DNA of 64,000 nucleotides from Rhizoclosmatium globosum (lineage: Eukaryota; Chytridiomycota; Chytridiomycetes; Chytridiales; Chytriomycetaceae). The notes below the pieces were generated by a model. It was not told where the DNA came from. It made no database searches and saw nothing but the letters and a program-made list of their open reading frames with translations. How positions within the stretch are numbered: the first letter of the stretch is position 1; every line of letters starts with the position of its first letter. The stretch is from contig MCGO01000103.1 of the NCBI GenBank assembly GCA_002104985.1, positions 82,311 through 146,310 on the forward strand. The letters run 5' to 3'. Position numbers and translations under genes: made by a program. Positions 1 through 10,902 of the stretch are shown in pieces.

Positions 1-987
1 AGCCGCTCATAGTGTTGTCAGTGGAGAAGACTATTGATGCACGTGTCAACTAAGAATAACGTGAACAGATTTAAACACATACCAGTATTATGTGGTTGGA
101 TTGGGTGGACTTGCGGGACTTCCGAATAATCTGAAGCTGTGTTTGATTCAAGAACAACGCTCAGCCATTTTGAGTTCGTCGTATCTGTTCTCAGAGCCTG
201 AAGTCCTCCATTACCCAATGCAACTGTTCGCGTGTTAAAGTTGCGGGAAAGGTTCGGGTTTAGCTTACCTGCTGCTGTGGAGTCAGTTTCGAGAATTGTC
301 GATGTTTGGGTTTGAGGAGACGAGGTTTGAGTCACATCTGATAAACAAAAGGATCAGGCTTGGTCATTAAAACGCTCAGAACGTAATCAATAATTTAGAA
401 GCATATGCAGGGGCCGTTTACCAGTAGGAATGCTCGACGCAACTGATTCTTCCTCCATACATGAGTTCAATAAACTTGTTTCATAATTTACAGCTTCAGT
501 AGCTGTGTTGAGGTTTTCAATTCGAGATGCCACGACTTCAAGAAAAACAATGCGGGCATATAGCTCGTTGATTGTAACAGAAGAGTCAGGCGGAGCAGTG
601 TTGATGGGGGTTGAGGCGTTGTCATTGACAGCTGAAGACTCGAAGTTTATCTGGCTGGAAAACGGTGCGAACTTCGTTTCCAACGCAGCAACTCGGGTGA
701 TGACTGAAAAGAAGTAGTAAGTAAAGTGATAAGCAGATGATAAGAGGTGTTGGGCAAGCAAGGAACTGATTGACAAGGCACAGACTTGTCCGCCACATCG
801 GACACACAGTTTTGTTCGCCTCCTTTGACAAACGTGTCTGAATAGTAAGAAATGCATGTGCTTAATGCATAGAAACGAGCACCCGTTGTAGTCTTTTGAT
901 TCTTCTTGGCGACTTCGTATGGCCAGCGAATTCCACATCTTCAAACAGAAAAGAAACAAGATGGTAACACTTACGTTCAATATTCAT
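1..987 (-). CDS. 5' part of a TFIIS-N-domain-type gene family member (partial)
   Basis: Minus-strand gene leaving the window at its left edge. Splicing by eye gives exons 975-987 (start MNIE), 422-904, 83-337 and 30 to the edge, all joined in phase 1 with GT...AG introns. The stretch reading VAALETKF ... ELYARIVFLE matches IALETKV ... YYARILFLE of the two complete paralogues at 32.3 and 49.9 kb, with the same start and intron phase, so this is a third, more diverged member. The TFIIS-like domain would lie beyond the window. Exon 2 reads straight through a stretch where the paralogues have an intron: the acceptor TTTTCAG is kept but no matching donor is seen. Function unknown; homology to the other two is clear, the exact exon 2 start is not. 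Confidence 0.6.
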
Positions 988-1069
988 GCTTGGAATAGAG
1001 TGCAATTGAGAGGCGGCTGTAGCTACGTTGTTGGACTGGAATATCTTTTCTTGATTCTTCTTTGACTGA

Positions 1070-3740
1070 CAGAAACACAAATAAATAAGAGTAACATTCA
1101 ATCATCTTACGAACAAGTGAATCTTTTCATTTCTAATACATTTTCACAAGTTTTCCCAACATATTTCATACTGTTTGTTACCGTCATACAAGTGTGGCTT
1201 TGTCGATGTTCGCTAACTCAATGTTCCGAAATCCAAGGATTGTACCGCAAAAGCAAACTACGGTATAATTTCTCTCTCATTTACTTAACGAATACGTTTA
1301 TTAAGTACAGTACACACGATATCGCACATTCAGTGAAGGAAAGAAGGAAAAACTTGGACGTACCACCACCACCACCCTAACAACATCACCATCCACTCAA
1401 GCAGTCAACCAATAGTGTATTCGCGTTTCGCCATCCAACATCCAATCTTCAAACAGAGAAAAGTCGCGGAAAGCTGTGGCTCTGTGATGACACACGCGTG
1501 GGTGGGTGATGCCAAACTGCATTCACTCACACTCAACAGCAACTGCATTGCATCCATCGGGCCACTAATACTATCGCATAGAATTCATCGACTGAAAGAA
1601 GCCTCAAAGACCACGTCTTAAAGGGAATCAACGACACCTTCTCTCCGCCACTCACTCAATTTGACTCGAATCTATCCATCAACGGCAGCTGGAACAACTA
1701 CTAGTACTCGAAAATAGATTCGTTGATGTTGCTGCCCAAACACGGTACCATTCAGCTCCTCATCAAACAATAGTTCACCGTTCCACCACGCAACATTGCA
1801 GAAAAGTGTCTCCAGCCAACTTCAGTAACGACAGAACCATGTTGCAGATGTCGGCATTCGGAATATCGCACATCAGTTTCGGAAACATTCTAGCTCGCAG
1901 CCTGGTGTCGCATCCTACATGACCGTTTCTTCGCGTATTCTGTCGATGATAGATTGAATGGACGCCGACGACTGGGATTCTTGGTTGTTGGAGCGTTTGG
2001 TTCTCGATAGTTGAACACGAACAGAATTTATGGTACTATTCGTCTTTGTATTTCGCCATCTAATCAATTGTGACGGTTTTATATGTCGCCATTCGAATCA
2101 AGAATCCTATACCATACTTTGATTCTGTCAACGTGTAGTTATGACATGAGCTGGCTGCGCCTCATGATTGACTCAAAAGATTGGATTCGCGAATTCTACT
2201 CAATACTGCAACTGGCGTAACATGTATGACAGAGGTGATACTTGACTACTCATGGCTGATGGAGCAATCTTCTCTTGCCTTCAGCATTTCAATGTGTGAC
2301 TCCGTTCGACTCCGCTACAATCGAATACAGCCAATTTTGTTCGTGATTCGTACTTTCGCCAAAGGATGAGATGGGTTGTCGCTGTTGCGCTGTGTCTCCC
2401 TGATTTTCGGAACCTTGACAATCACTCTTGTTTCGACAATCTCATATGAGCTCACTCTTGTTTCGACAGTCTCATATGAGCACACAGTCCCATCCACGTG
2501 GATACAAGTAGTTTCACAATAACTGCTTCTTTGTAGTGAAAATGTTGTTGAAGTTTCGACGTCCAGAATGAATGCCGACTGACGGACTGTTCTTCCCAAT
2601 TGGCTTGATGGCAGTTGGTTTCATGAACTCTCGAAATGATATCGATTCTGGATTGTGATACTGCATCTGAGTGCTGGACAAAACGTTGGGGGAAGTTGTC
2701 AAGATGAGGACTTAGAGGCACTCTCATATCAGTCGAAACCGCCACCCGAGGCTCTATGTATACCATTGGTGTCAAATACTTGACTCAGAATGTAGGCAAC
2801 TGCCATTCAAGCATTTGGAGCTTGGAGCTACATCAACACTCAGTATCTGTCAACATCAGTTTCGATGGTCACCAACCTGTCGCATATGCAAAAGAAACGA
2901 GTCGCATCTCCTTCGAAACTGTCCATCAATCTGTCAGACCTCAGCGCATGCACATAGAAGGAGTGGCAGGATGCAGAAACGATGAGGGCTTTAATGGACT
3001 GTATGAAAATTTGAAATTGGAGATAACGAAAGCCAATCAAGTCGTTCAACATCATCAGCACAAATCAAGCATATTCTGAATATTTGGCGAAATAATGATT
3101 GTGAGTTTTTTGGACTTTTCTTCCTATACTCTTTTAAATTTTTTTCTCCTTTCCTCACCCTCTTTGTTGACTTCCAACTTCCCCCCTTCATAGAACAACC
3201 CAGAAGCGCTCTTTGCTGTATATTAAGCCTATATGATCTACTGAGACGTTTGGAGCTGAATATGATTGATAAATGTGAATACATTGGGTTGAAGGGGTGA
3301 GGTATCAGTAATCGTTTCAGTTAGTTAATTTTTCAACACAGACACGATACTGCAAGAAACAATGACGAATTGGACATTTATGTACATGATGCTCAACAGA
3401 GAATCCATATTGCATTCATATTGGTTTGGCTGCTGCTGTTGGCCAAGAAAAAACAAGGTCCAGACCCCAAAAATGAAACAAAGTCTAGTACAAGAGTCAA
3501 GATCCGCAACATCCCATTGGGCCCAATTCAAAATTACTGTCCCAACCTTCTCAACTCCAGAATCTTCCAGAAGATGTTGGCGGAGCTTTTTCATGCAGAG
3601 GAGTGAAGAGAATCTATGCGTACGCAAAATGAATGGATTGGAATGCTCAGCTGAGACACGAGTGAGTTGGTTCTTGTGGTCTTTTTGGGTCCAAAAGTTT
3701 TGAGACCGTTGTGAATCAGAATACATCTTTTTTCAAAGAG
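1070..3740 (+). repeat. Block B, copy 1 (dispersed duplicated segment)
   Basis: This stretch recurs, diverged by many substitutions and small indels, at about 28.1-31.5 and 45.7-49.1 kb, and its right part at 19.35-20.66 kb. All copies have the same orientation. It contains a (CCA)n tract near 1,364-1,379, a shared open stretch at 1,415-1,621 and remnants of a plus-strand multi-exon gene in its right half. No frame is intact through the block. I read it as old duplicated DNA carrying a dead gene, not as a transposon: no transposase, reverse transcriptase, terminal inverted repeat or target-site duplication was seen. Confidence 0.65.
2756..3606 (+). pseudogene. Block B gene remnant, copy 1
   Basis: Plus-strand remnant. 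A 107-codon frame (2,756-3,079) contains SVNISFDGHQPV and FETVHQSVRPQRM, shared with the other block B copies. A pyrimidine-rich intron (GTGAGT ... TTCATAG, about 3,100-3,194) follows. A short exon ending near EYIGLK comes next, then an exon starting HDTARNN that is joined in phase in the sister copies. In this copy the first short exon has in-frame stops and the later part is rearranged. I do not recognise the family. The regular splice sites shared by four copies show that it descends from a real spliced gene. Confidence 0.45.
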
Positions 3741-4025
3741 TAACGCAGTCTTTATTCTTTCTGTTTAATGCAAAGTAAACCGGTCAGTTGGTGCCAAAAT
3801 ATTTTCCCAACACGTCGACAAAAGATGAAATAAAAGGGGGAAAAGACAACGTTCCGAACTGATGTGGGTACATCCATCAACGACTTTATGGAATGAAAGT
3901 AAGAGCCATCTAATTCAAGCATCATCAATCCGCTCGACGCGATTACGATTTGCCGCCAAATATGTTGTTGATGTTGAGCCGTGCAGAACAAATGTCACCA
4001 AAAGCCTTTAATTAGTTGAAACATG

Positions 4026-5106
4026 TCAAACAAGGATGGGAATCGGCCAGTGATGAATTTGAAGGAGACACCTCAGTAATTTCTGTGTTGAGGTAATTCC
4101 AATGAATATGAACAAATCACTTACCAGCCGACCTCGTTCCAATTTCGCCAATAAGGTTGGTTCATCATAAAATGATACTACGCGTAAGGAGAGAGCTGTA
4201 AGTTGTGAATTCAATAAGCCCTGATGAAAGCAACCACTCACCAACACTAACTCTCTAAATCCCCATTCCAACGTCGCCAACGACTTTGATACACTATTAA
4301 ATGACGTTCTGTCCTATGAGGGACCTGTATGTTGTTAATTGAGTAAATGCGAGCAAAGCAGTAAACCACTCACCAATACAAACTCTCCAAATCCCCATTC
4401 CAACTTCGACCGTAAGTTCTGTAGATTAATTTATGATAATGAGCTTAAGGGAGAGCTATAAGTTGTAAATTGAGTAACGACGTTGCGTACAACGAGGGCA
4501 CTGAAAGTTGTAAATTCAATAAACCAGGTCGAAAAAGCAAACCAACTTACCAACTCCAACTCTCGGAATCCCCGTTCCAACTTCGAATATGAGTTCGGTA
4601 TGTTAATAAACAAAGCTTATATTGAGCAAAGGTGGCCGAAAAAGCACCCCAACACCAACTTCGCTTTCCAGCTCCTCGTCCCAACTCCGCCAATACGTTC
4701 AGTACGCTATTGAATGATATGAAGCGTAAGGAAAAACCTGTAAGTCATAAATTGAATAAACCCGGCCGAAAAGCAGGCAACTCACCAACACGAACTCTCC
4801 GACTCCCCGTTTCAGCTTTGTCCATGAGTTAAGCACGCTATTTAATGATGTTTTGGTCTATGAGGGACCTGTAAGTTGCAAATCGAATAAGTCACACCGA
4901 AAAACCATACGACACACCAACACGAACTCTCCAACTCCCCGTTCAAACTTTAGCTGCGAGTTCAGTATGTAAATTAACGATACGACGCATAAGGAGAAAG
5001 CTGCAAATCGTAAATTGAGTGAACGCGCCCGAAAAAGCAAACCAACTCACCTACCTCAACTCTCCAACTCCCCGTTCCAACTCCGCCTATGAGTTCAGTA
5101 CGTTAA
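4026..5106 (-). repeat. Tandem array of exon-plus-intron modules, array 1
   Basis: Degenerate tandem repeat, period about 130 bases, directly downstream (minus strand) of FAM copy 1. Read on the minus strand each unit is an 82-86-nt block ending GTTG or similar, then a 48-50-nt segment starting GTGAGTTGG or GTGTG and ending TTACAG/TTGCAG. Measured units: exon-like 4,918-5,000 and 4,786-4,868 (83 nt each) and 4,656-4,737 (82); intron-like 5,001-5,050, 4,869-4,917 and 4,738-4,785. In the clearer units the exon-like part reads as NS-x-AEL..GF.ELEL in one frame. Because 83 is not a multiple of 3, consecutive units cannot stay in one frame. Left units are more decayed. Confidence 0.65.
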
Positions 5107-6830
5107 TCACCATACCTCGTAACATTTCAACTCTCCGTCCCTTCCCAAACACAAGCCTTCGGATGATTCCGTCTTCTGCATGGATATCATAAATCTTTTT
5201 TTCGAGGTCTTGCTTTTGAGTAGAGAGTTCCGATTGAATGCGCACGAGTTCGGTTCAGGTGTGGATATAGTTGCAGTGTGGGAAATGGGGGAGTCCAGAG
5301 TAGATGCGTCTTTTGGGAGTGTCATTCGGAGAGTTTCTTTTGTGGATATGTTGTCGACTATGGCGGAGATGCGAAGGGTCTCGTCCGTGGCTACGAGTAT
5401 TGTTTCGCGGAGGCAACCCAATGCCTTCGCATATAGAACAGGCTCGATTGGTTTGGTGCTGCTTCAGGAGGGCAGTCGATTTCTGACGTTTGTGGGAAGG
5501 AAACAATGTAGGAAGCGTCGATACTGATACAACTTGGAGGAGCTGTTTAGCCGTTTTTGATGAACGTGACTGCAGTGATTTTGCAAGTGTTTTGAGGCTG
5601 CTTGCAGAAGAAAGTATCGTTGACGTTGGTGTTTCAATGATGTGCAATTGAAGGGGCAACTGTAACTGAGATTGGTAAGGTTCGGGTTTCCTGCTTGCAT
5701 TTTAGTACATTTCCCAAAACAAATACAGAAAGTGCTCACTTTGATATATGGAATAACTTATATCCAAGAGTGCAAACTAATTTGTCAATTAAGTCCGCGT
5801 ATGCTGAGACAGTGAATCAATATTCGTTGGATGTCTGAAATTGTGTCCTCATCTTGATCCAAGACGACCGTGCCATACATACTTTCTGCACGTGACTCCG
5901 ACCGCGAAACCGAGTACTGAACCTCAGTCAATGCCACATCCATATTAGGAATATTGACTGCATCGACGTCCACTGCTTGAGTTTCTGATGAGGACTTCAA
6001 CTCAAGCACCGCATCAACCTTCTCCGGCGCCACATCTACCTTTGCGTCTTCCACACAAGCAACCACAATCTTCTTTGTTTTCCTCTTCTTCTTGTTTTTC
6101 GTCTTCTTTTCCCCTGCAGCCACTCCGACATCAACACTTCCAATATCATCAACCTCTATCCCATGATCCGTCATCACGACTTCCCTCCTCTCCGTCACTT
6201 TGAACTAACGTCGTAGAATTTTCAGCGTTTGTTACAGTAGGCAAAGAAATTGGAGCATCTTTTCCAGCATTTGTGAACGACTGATAGGAATAAAACTGAG
6301 TTAGCTATCCCGTGAAGTTGTGAACGGGTCAAATATTCGCGCCAAAGTCAGCGACAGACGTCAATGGAATGTGCGATAGATTTAAGGGTTTGATGTCTGG
6401 AACGGAAGATATTGATTTTCATTGGTTGAGCTCTTTGAGTTTGTGTGGCGGTTGCAGTTGAAATATATATGCAAGACAGCCCGAGAACGATGAGGGCCGA
6501 GTCCTGAATTGCATTAACACGCCGGTTTCGTTGACTGGAATAGTAGATTGCTGAGGGTTGGGCGTTGCAGCAGCAGGACAGGCGGATGTGGTTTGAGGTG
6601 GGTTTGTTGCGAATAGATAATGGGTTCCACGTAATACCTGAATTGGGGGAAGGGGAGCGACGAGGAAGAGTTTGGTCTTTGGTGGTTGTTGTTGGTGTTG
6701 AGGGATTGGGGAAAGGAGGAAGGGGAAGGGGAAGAGTTGTTGAACGAGTAGGAGAAGCGATGATGTGTGGTGAATGCGTGCATTCTGAATCAAGGCATAG
6801 GTTATCGAGTGAGTGCGAGTGAGTGCAAGT
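5107..6830 (-). pseudogene. FAM copy 1 (low-complexity/coiled-coil family), broken
   Basis: Minus-strand member of the FAM family. In order: a proline/serine-rich N-terminal part (6,830-6,420), a charged part of 137 codons (6,198-5,785) with a Lys-rich run around GEKKTKNKKKRK and an acidic end (ESMYGTVVLDQDED), and a C-terminal coiled-coil candidate (about 5,240-5,110) reading ELVRIQSEL.TQKQDLEKK. The coiled-coil frame is entered through a one-base deletion near 5,245 compared with the copy at 35,270, where ISALETELARIQSE is continuous, so this copy is frameshifted. It ends in the first unit of the exon-intron array on its 3' side. Function unknown. Confidence 0.5.
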
Positions 6831-7419
6831 GAGCGATCAGTACTTGGCTATTCTGTCAATTGGAGACAGTTTTGCAGTTGGTGATTCTCGTTTCTCTTTC
6901 GATTCTTTGTTCTCAATTCAAACATTACCCCTGCTTAAACCAGTGTCGACTCCCGTGCAAACCCAGAGAGTACCTACTACTACCGATGCATCGAACAACA
7001 ACAGCCAATTCATCAAGTTGTATTCAAATGGCGTTACTCGTTCTACTGAATGTCGTTGATTGGTAGTCTGTCAAATGGTGGGCCACTCTTCCTTTTGCTT
7101 GTCACCACCCACTCCAACATTCGCATTCACACTCCCTTTCTTACTGCGAAATTGTGCTGTATTCGTGTGCAATCACTCGCATCTGGTGGCAGCTCTGGTT
7201 GGTGGTGGGTGTGGACTTGTGTCGGACTCTTCATTCTCCTTCTTCCAATTCTGTTCAGACGCGTTACTGACTATTCTTATTTCGTAGACAACGGCTGAGC
7301 CTAGATTCCACTCGCACTTTAGTACAATGCGCGCATCAATAGAATACTGGTCAAACTGCATCTGATTCCCCATCCTCTTTTCTGTTAGTCTGGAGTCCTT
7401 GACCACACCAAATATTCTA
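6831..7419. other. Flank of block C, no intact gene
   Basis: This stretch is repeated at 53,970-54,500. Short plus-strand frames are open in both copies but differ in phase. A downstream piece of the second copy (54,428-54,518) reads SPLRIFLSV, which may be a decayed 5' exon of polymerase delta; in this copy that piece is missing. I cannot support a functional gene here. Confidence 0.4.
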
Positions 7420-8013
7420 GTAATTATCAACGCCATCTCTCTTTCGCGACAGATGCGGACGGACCACTCGGATGGAGTGCTCTCTGTCGTGCGGCTGACT
7501 CTTTGGTGAAGGAGCAGTCGCAACACATCGTGTCTTTCTTGATTCTCATTTCGCGCTCATTTCTAACACTGTTGATTAACTAGGAACATCATTACCAGTC
7601 CTGTTGGAATACCACAATACGTCCAAGGTAATTATCAGCGCCATCTCCCCTTCTCGACGGATGCGGACAGACCACTCGGATGGAGTGCTCTCTGTCGTGC
7701 GGCTGACTCTTTGGTGAAGGAGCAGTCGCAACACATCGTGTCTTTCTTGATTCTCATTTCGCGCTCATTTCTAACACTGTTGATTAACTAGGAACATCAT
7801 TACCAGTCCTGTTGGAATACCACAATACGTCCAAGGTAATTATCAGCGCCATCTCCCCTTCTCGACGGATGCGGACAGACCACTCGGATGGAGTGCTCTC
7901 TGTCGTGCGGCTGACTCTTTGGTGAAGGAGCAGTCGCAACGCATCGTGTCTTTCTTGATTCTCATTTCGCGCTCATTTCTAATACTGTTGTTTTTCACTA
8001 GGAACATCATTAC
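7420..8013 (+). repeat. 208-bp tandem repeat with exon-intron structure, 3 units
   Basis: Units start at 7,420, 7,628 and 7,836 (period exactly 208). Each contains an open stretch ending CAACACATC or CAACGCATC, then an intron-like segment GTGTCTTTCTTG ... AACTAG or CACTAG, then GGAACATCATTACCAGT. The last unit runs directly into the first recognisable polymerase delta exon (GTSLPVAGTHT...), so the repeat was made from an exon edge plus its upstream intron. The second polymerase copy has the same array with 209-bp units and four copies (54,520-55,355). Confidence 0.85.
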
Positions 8014-9971
8014 CAGTTGCTGGAACACATACCCTCTGCTTTGATCGCGAAAACGACTTATTGGTGAATTGTGCAGAGTTCATTCGTATTGTGAGTCTCC
8101 ATAAGCAATGAATTATTCTTATTCACTTTGAACAGTGCGATCCTGACATCATTACCGGATACAACATCCAAAACTTTGATTTTCCATATCTTCTCAAACG
8201 TGCTGCGACGTTGAAAGTGCAGCGCTTCCCCTTTCTCAGTGAGTTGGTTTAATTGTTTACATGCGTTCCTGATTAATGCATAATAGGACATGTCTGAGAT
8301 TTGGAGACGAAGGCCAAGGACTCACGATTCTCTTCAAAGGCGCTTGGAACTCGTGGTAACAAGGCGATTAATATTGAGGGACGTCTTCAAGTGGATGTTC
8401 TACAAATCATGCAGCGTGACCATAAATTGAGATCTTATACCCTGAACTCTGTCAGTGCCCACTTCCTGGGTACGTTTTATGGTTCAAAACTGTTGGATAT
8501 TGAATTTGTTGCGTTCAATAGGTGAACAGAAGGAAGACATACACCACTCCATCATCGCTGATTTACAGAACGGAAATGACGAGACGCGTCGACGACTTGC
8601 TATATACTGTTTGAAGGTATGATTCCATCGCTTCTTCTCTTGCATAACTTACTGTGGCTCAAAGGATGCATATCTTCCACAACGATTGCTTGACAAACTC
8701 ATGTGCATCATCAACTATATTGAAATGGCACGTGTGACTGGAGTTCCGTTCAACTACCTCTTGACTCGCGGTCAACAAATCAAGGTCATTTCGCAACTGT
8801 ATCGAAAGGCTAAACAGCAGGGTCTCCTTATTCCGAATATGAATCCTGAAGGTTCGCTTGTTTTGCTTTATCGCCACTTTGGATTTTACTTCGCTATATC
8901 CATCTATTATGATGCCGCATAATTTGTGTTCTTCCATCTACATCGCCAATCCAAGTGTCATCACAAAGTACGGACTCACCGAGGATGAGACTATGTATAA
9001 ACTCCAAACAACAGTATGTTTTTTTTGTTTGTCGTCGATCGAGAAACGTTCTTAACTCCGAGATTCCAGATATCTTTCTCAAAACGTCTGTTCAGAAAGG
9101 AATGCTTCCGATTATTCTCGAAGACTTGATTGGCGCTCGTAAGAAGGCGAATGCTGATTTGAAGAAGGAGACGGATCCGTTTAAGAGAGCTGTGTTGGAT
9201 GGTCGTCAACTGGCGTTGAAGGTTTGTGATTGTGTTTCGTACGTTATTATCAAAGGAACAAAAGACGCCGTGGCATACGAGAAGGCTGAAGACCCGTTAT
9301 ATGTTCTGGACATGAATATTCCTATTGACACAAAGTACTACTGTAAGAATCAGGTTTATTGAATCTAAAGACACTAATATCCACACAAGTGGAAAACCAA
9401 CTGGCGAATCCATTGATGTGTATCTTCAAACCTATTCTTGGTGTAAAGTTGTCGAGTTTGTTGGGTGAGTTCTTTTCCTCCTCTCTTCTGTTTTCTCACA
9501 AGACTCTTCAAGCTGGAGACCACGTTCGAACAATTAGTGTCGCTGCTCCAACTAGTATGAGAGGTCTGATGAAGTTTGCTGTCAGAACGGCGACTTGTTT
9601 GGGATGTAGAACTCCTCTGCCCAAAGATGGTATGTTGTCAGCCATAAGCTTTCATATACTCACAAAACTTAGAAACTGCTGTCTGTATCAACTGCCGTCC
9701 CAAGATGGTCGACTTATACCAGAAGCACTTAAACAATATGACTCAGCTGGAAGAAAAGTACTCGCGTTTGTGGACACAGTGTCAAAGGTGCCAAGGCTCG
9801 TTGCATCAGGATGTGCTTTGCTCGGCTCAAGATTGTCCCATCTTTTATATCCACAAGAAGGTGCAGAAGGATTTGAATGATGCTTCCAAGACGATGGATA
9901 GGTTTGTTGGGTTTTGGCTTTTTGGTTCGAGATATTGACATTTTTTCTTCAGGTTCGCGTATGAGTGGTGA
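8002..9971 (+). pseudogene. POLD1: DNA polymerase delta catalytic subunit, copy A, internally deleted
   Basis: B-family polymerase delta, recognised from the ExoII region ([20 protein letters not shown]), the exonuclease-domain end ([19 protein letters not shown]), motif A ([10 protein letters not shown]), the end of the palm ([18 protein letters not shown]), a thumb/C-terminal stretch ([19 protein letters not shown]) and both C-terminal cysteine clusters (CLGCRT..CINC; CQRC..C). Exons: 8,002-8,090; 8,136-8,238; 8,289-8,469; 8,522-8,616; 8,665-about 8,850; to 9,013; 9,063-9,342; 9,390-9,464; 9,513-9,629; 9,673-9,901; 9,953-9,971, ending RFAYEW plus TGA. Defects: no N-terminus; in-frame TGA at 8,297-8,299; loss of the segment before motif A with a frame change near 8,850; and an internal deletion near 9,222-9,240 that removes motifs B and C. 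It cannot encode an active polymerase; an intact gene must be elsewhere. Confidence 0.9.
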
Positions 9972-10902
9972 TTGTGGCGGCTGGCTTTCATTTTATTGTT
10001 TGTATTTATTTAGATAAAGGCTGGATGCTGTATCAATATCTTACGCTGTGTCAATGTCTTGCTTTGTGGTTGGGTGTGAGAAGAGGCTCATTGGATAATT
10101 TAACTCATGCAACTACATTATTAAGCACCCTATACAAATTCACTTCAGCTTTGTGAGAAACAGAACTGATGCCTTATCTTCGGACATGGTCGAAGCTCTC
10201 CCACTTTGATTTATAAGCATACAGCTCTCAAGAATAAAATAAAGGCTTTCTGTTCATGTTATTTCTTCTATGCATACTTATTTGCTCATTTCTATCTATG
10301 GACAATTTTGGGGTATAAAAGGTCAAAAATGGAAAAGTGTTTGTCACATAAATCTCAGTCCAAACAAACAAACTCCAACTCAGCTTCCACACATCCCTCC
10401 CCTCCCTCCCCTCCTCATCCTACCAGTGCTATAGTACTCAAGTTCAAAGTTTATATGTGAGTGCATGATGTGTCCTTTGTGAAGTGTACAAGCTGTTTGC
10501 TCACTTCTATTCCCAGTTCGATTGTTTGTCTCGTCTCCTGATTGTCTCGTCGGCTGCTTGTCTCCTTGTTCTCCCTCTCTCTCCTGCCAATAAGTTGCTT
10601 AAATAAGCTCAGTCAGCATCCCATGATATTTTTTGAGGTGATCGAGGTGATAGTGTCAGTTGGATATAATGAAAGTACTAAATCAATGATAGGATCCAAC
10701 CTTCTCCTCCTGATGTCTGATATTTTCCGCAACAGTTTCTTCTTTCATCTGTTCAGGTCTCCTCTGAATTTCTGGTCCAAATTCTTCCAAACTTTGGTCT
10801 GTTTGGTTATCAGTTTGTGGTTCGCCAGTCATCACATCATCATTTAATTATCTTTTCCTCTTTAAATTAGTTTCATCTATACGTTTTTACTTTTTCTTTA
10901 TT
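9972..10902. other. 3' flank of polymerase delta copy A
   Basis: No gene is supported. The first about 500 bases are repeated after copy B (56,497-57,020), including overlapping AATAAA motifs near 10,232-10,242 that would serve as the polyadenylation signal of the parent gene. The rest is pyrimidine-rich on the plus strand and leads into the 145-bp array. Confidence 0.5.

Noticed and set aside
8297..8299. TGA recoding as explanation for stops in the polymerase copies
   Set aside because: The two TGAs replace different residues, the same genes end with TGA, and other lesions (frameshifts, deletions) are present.
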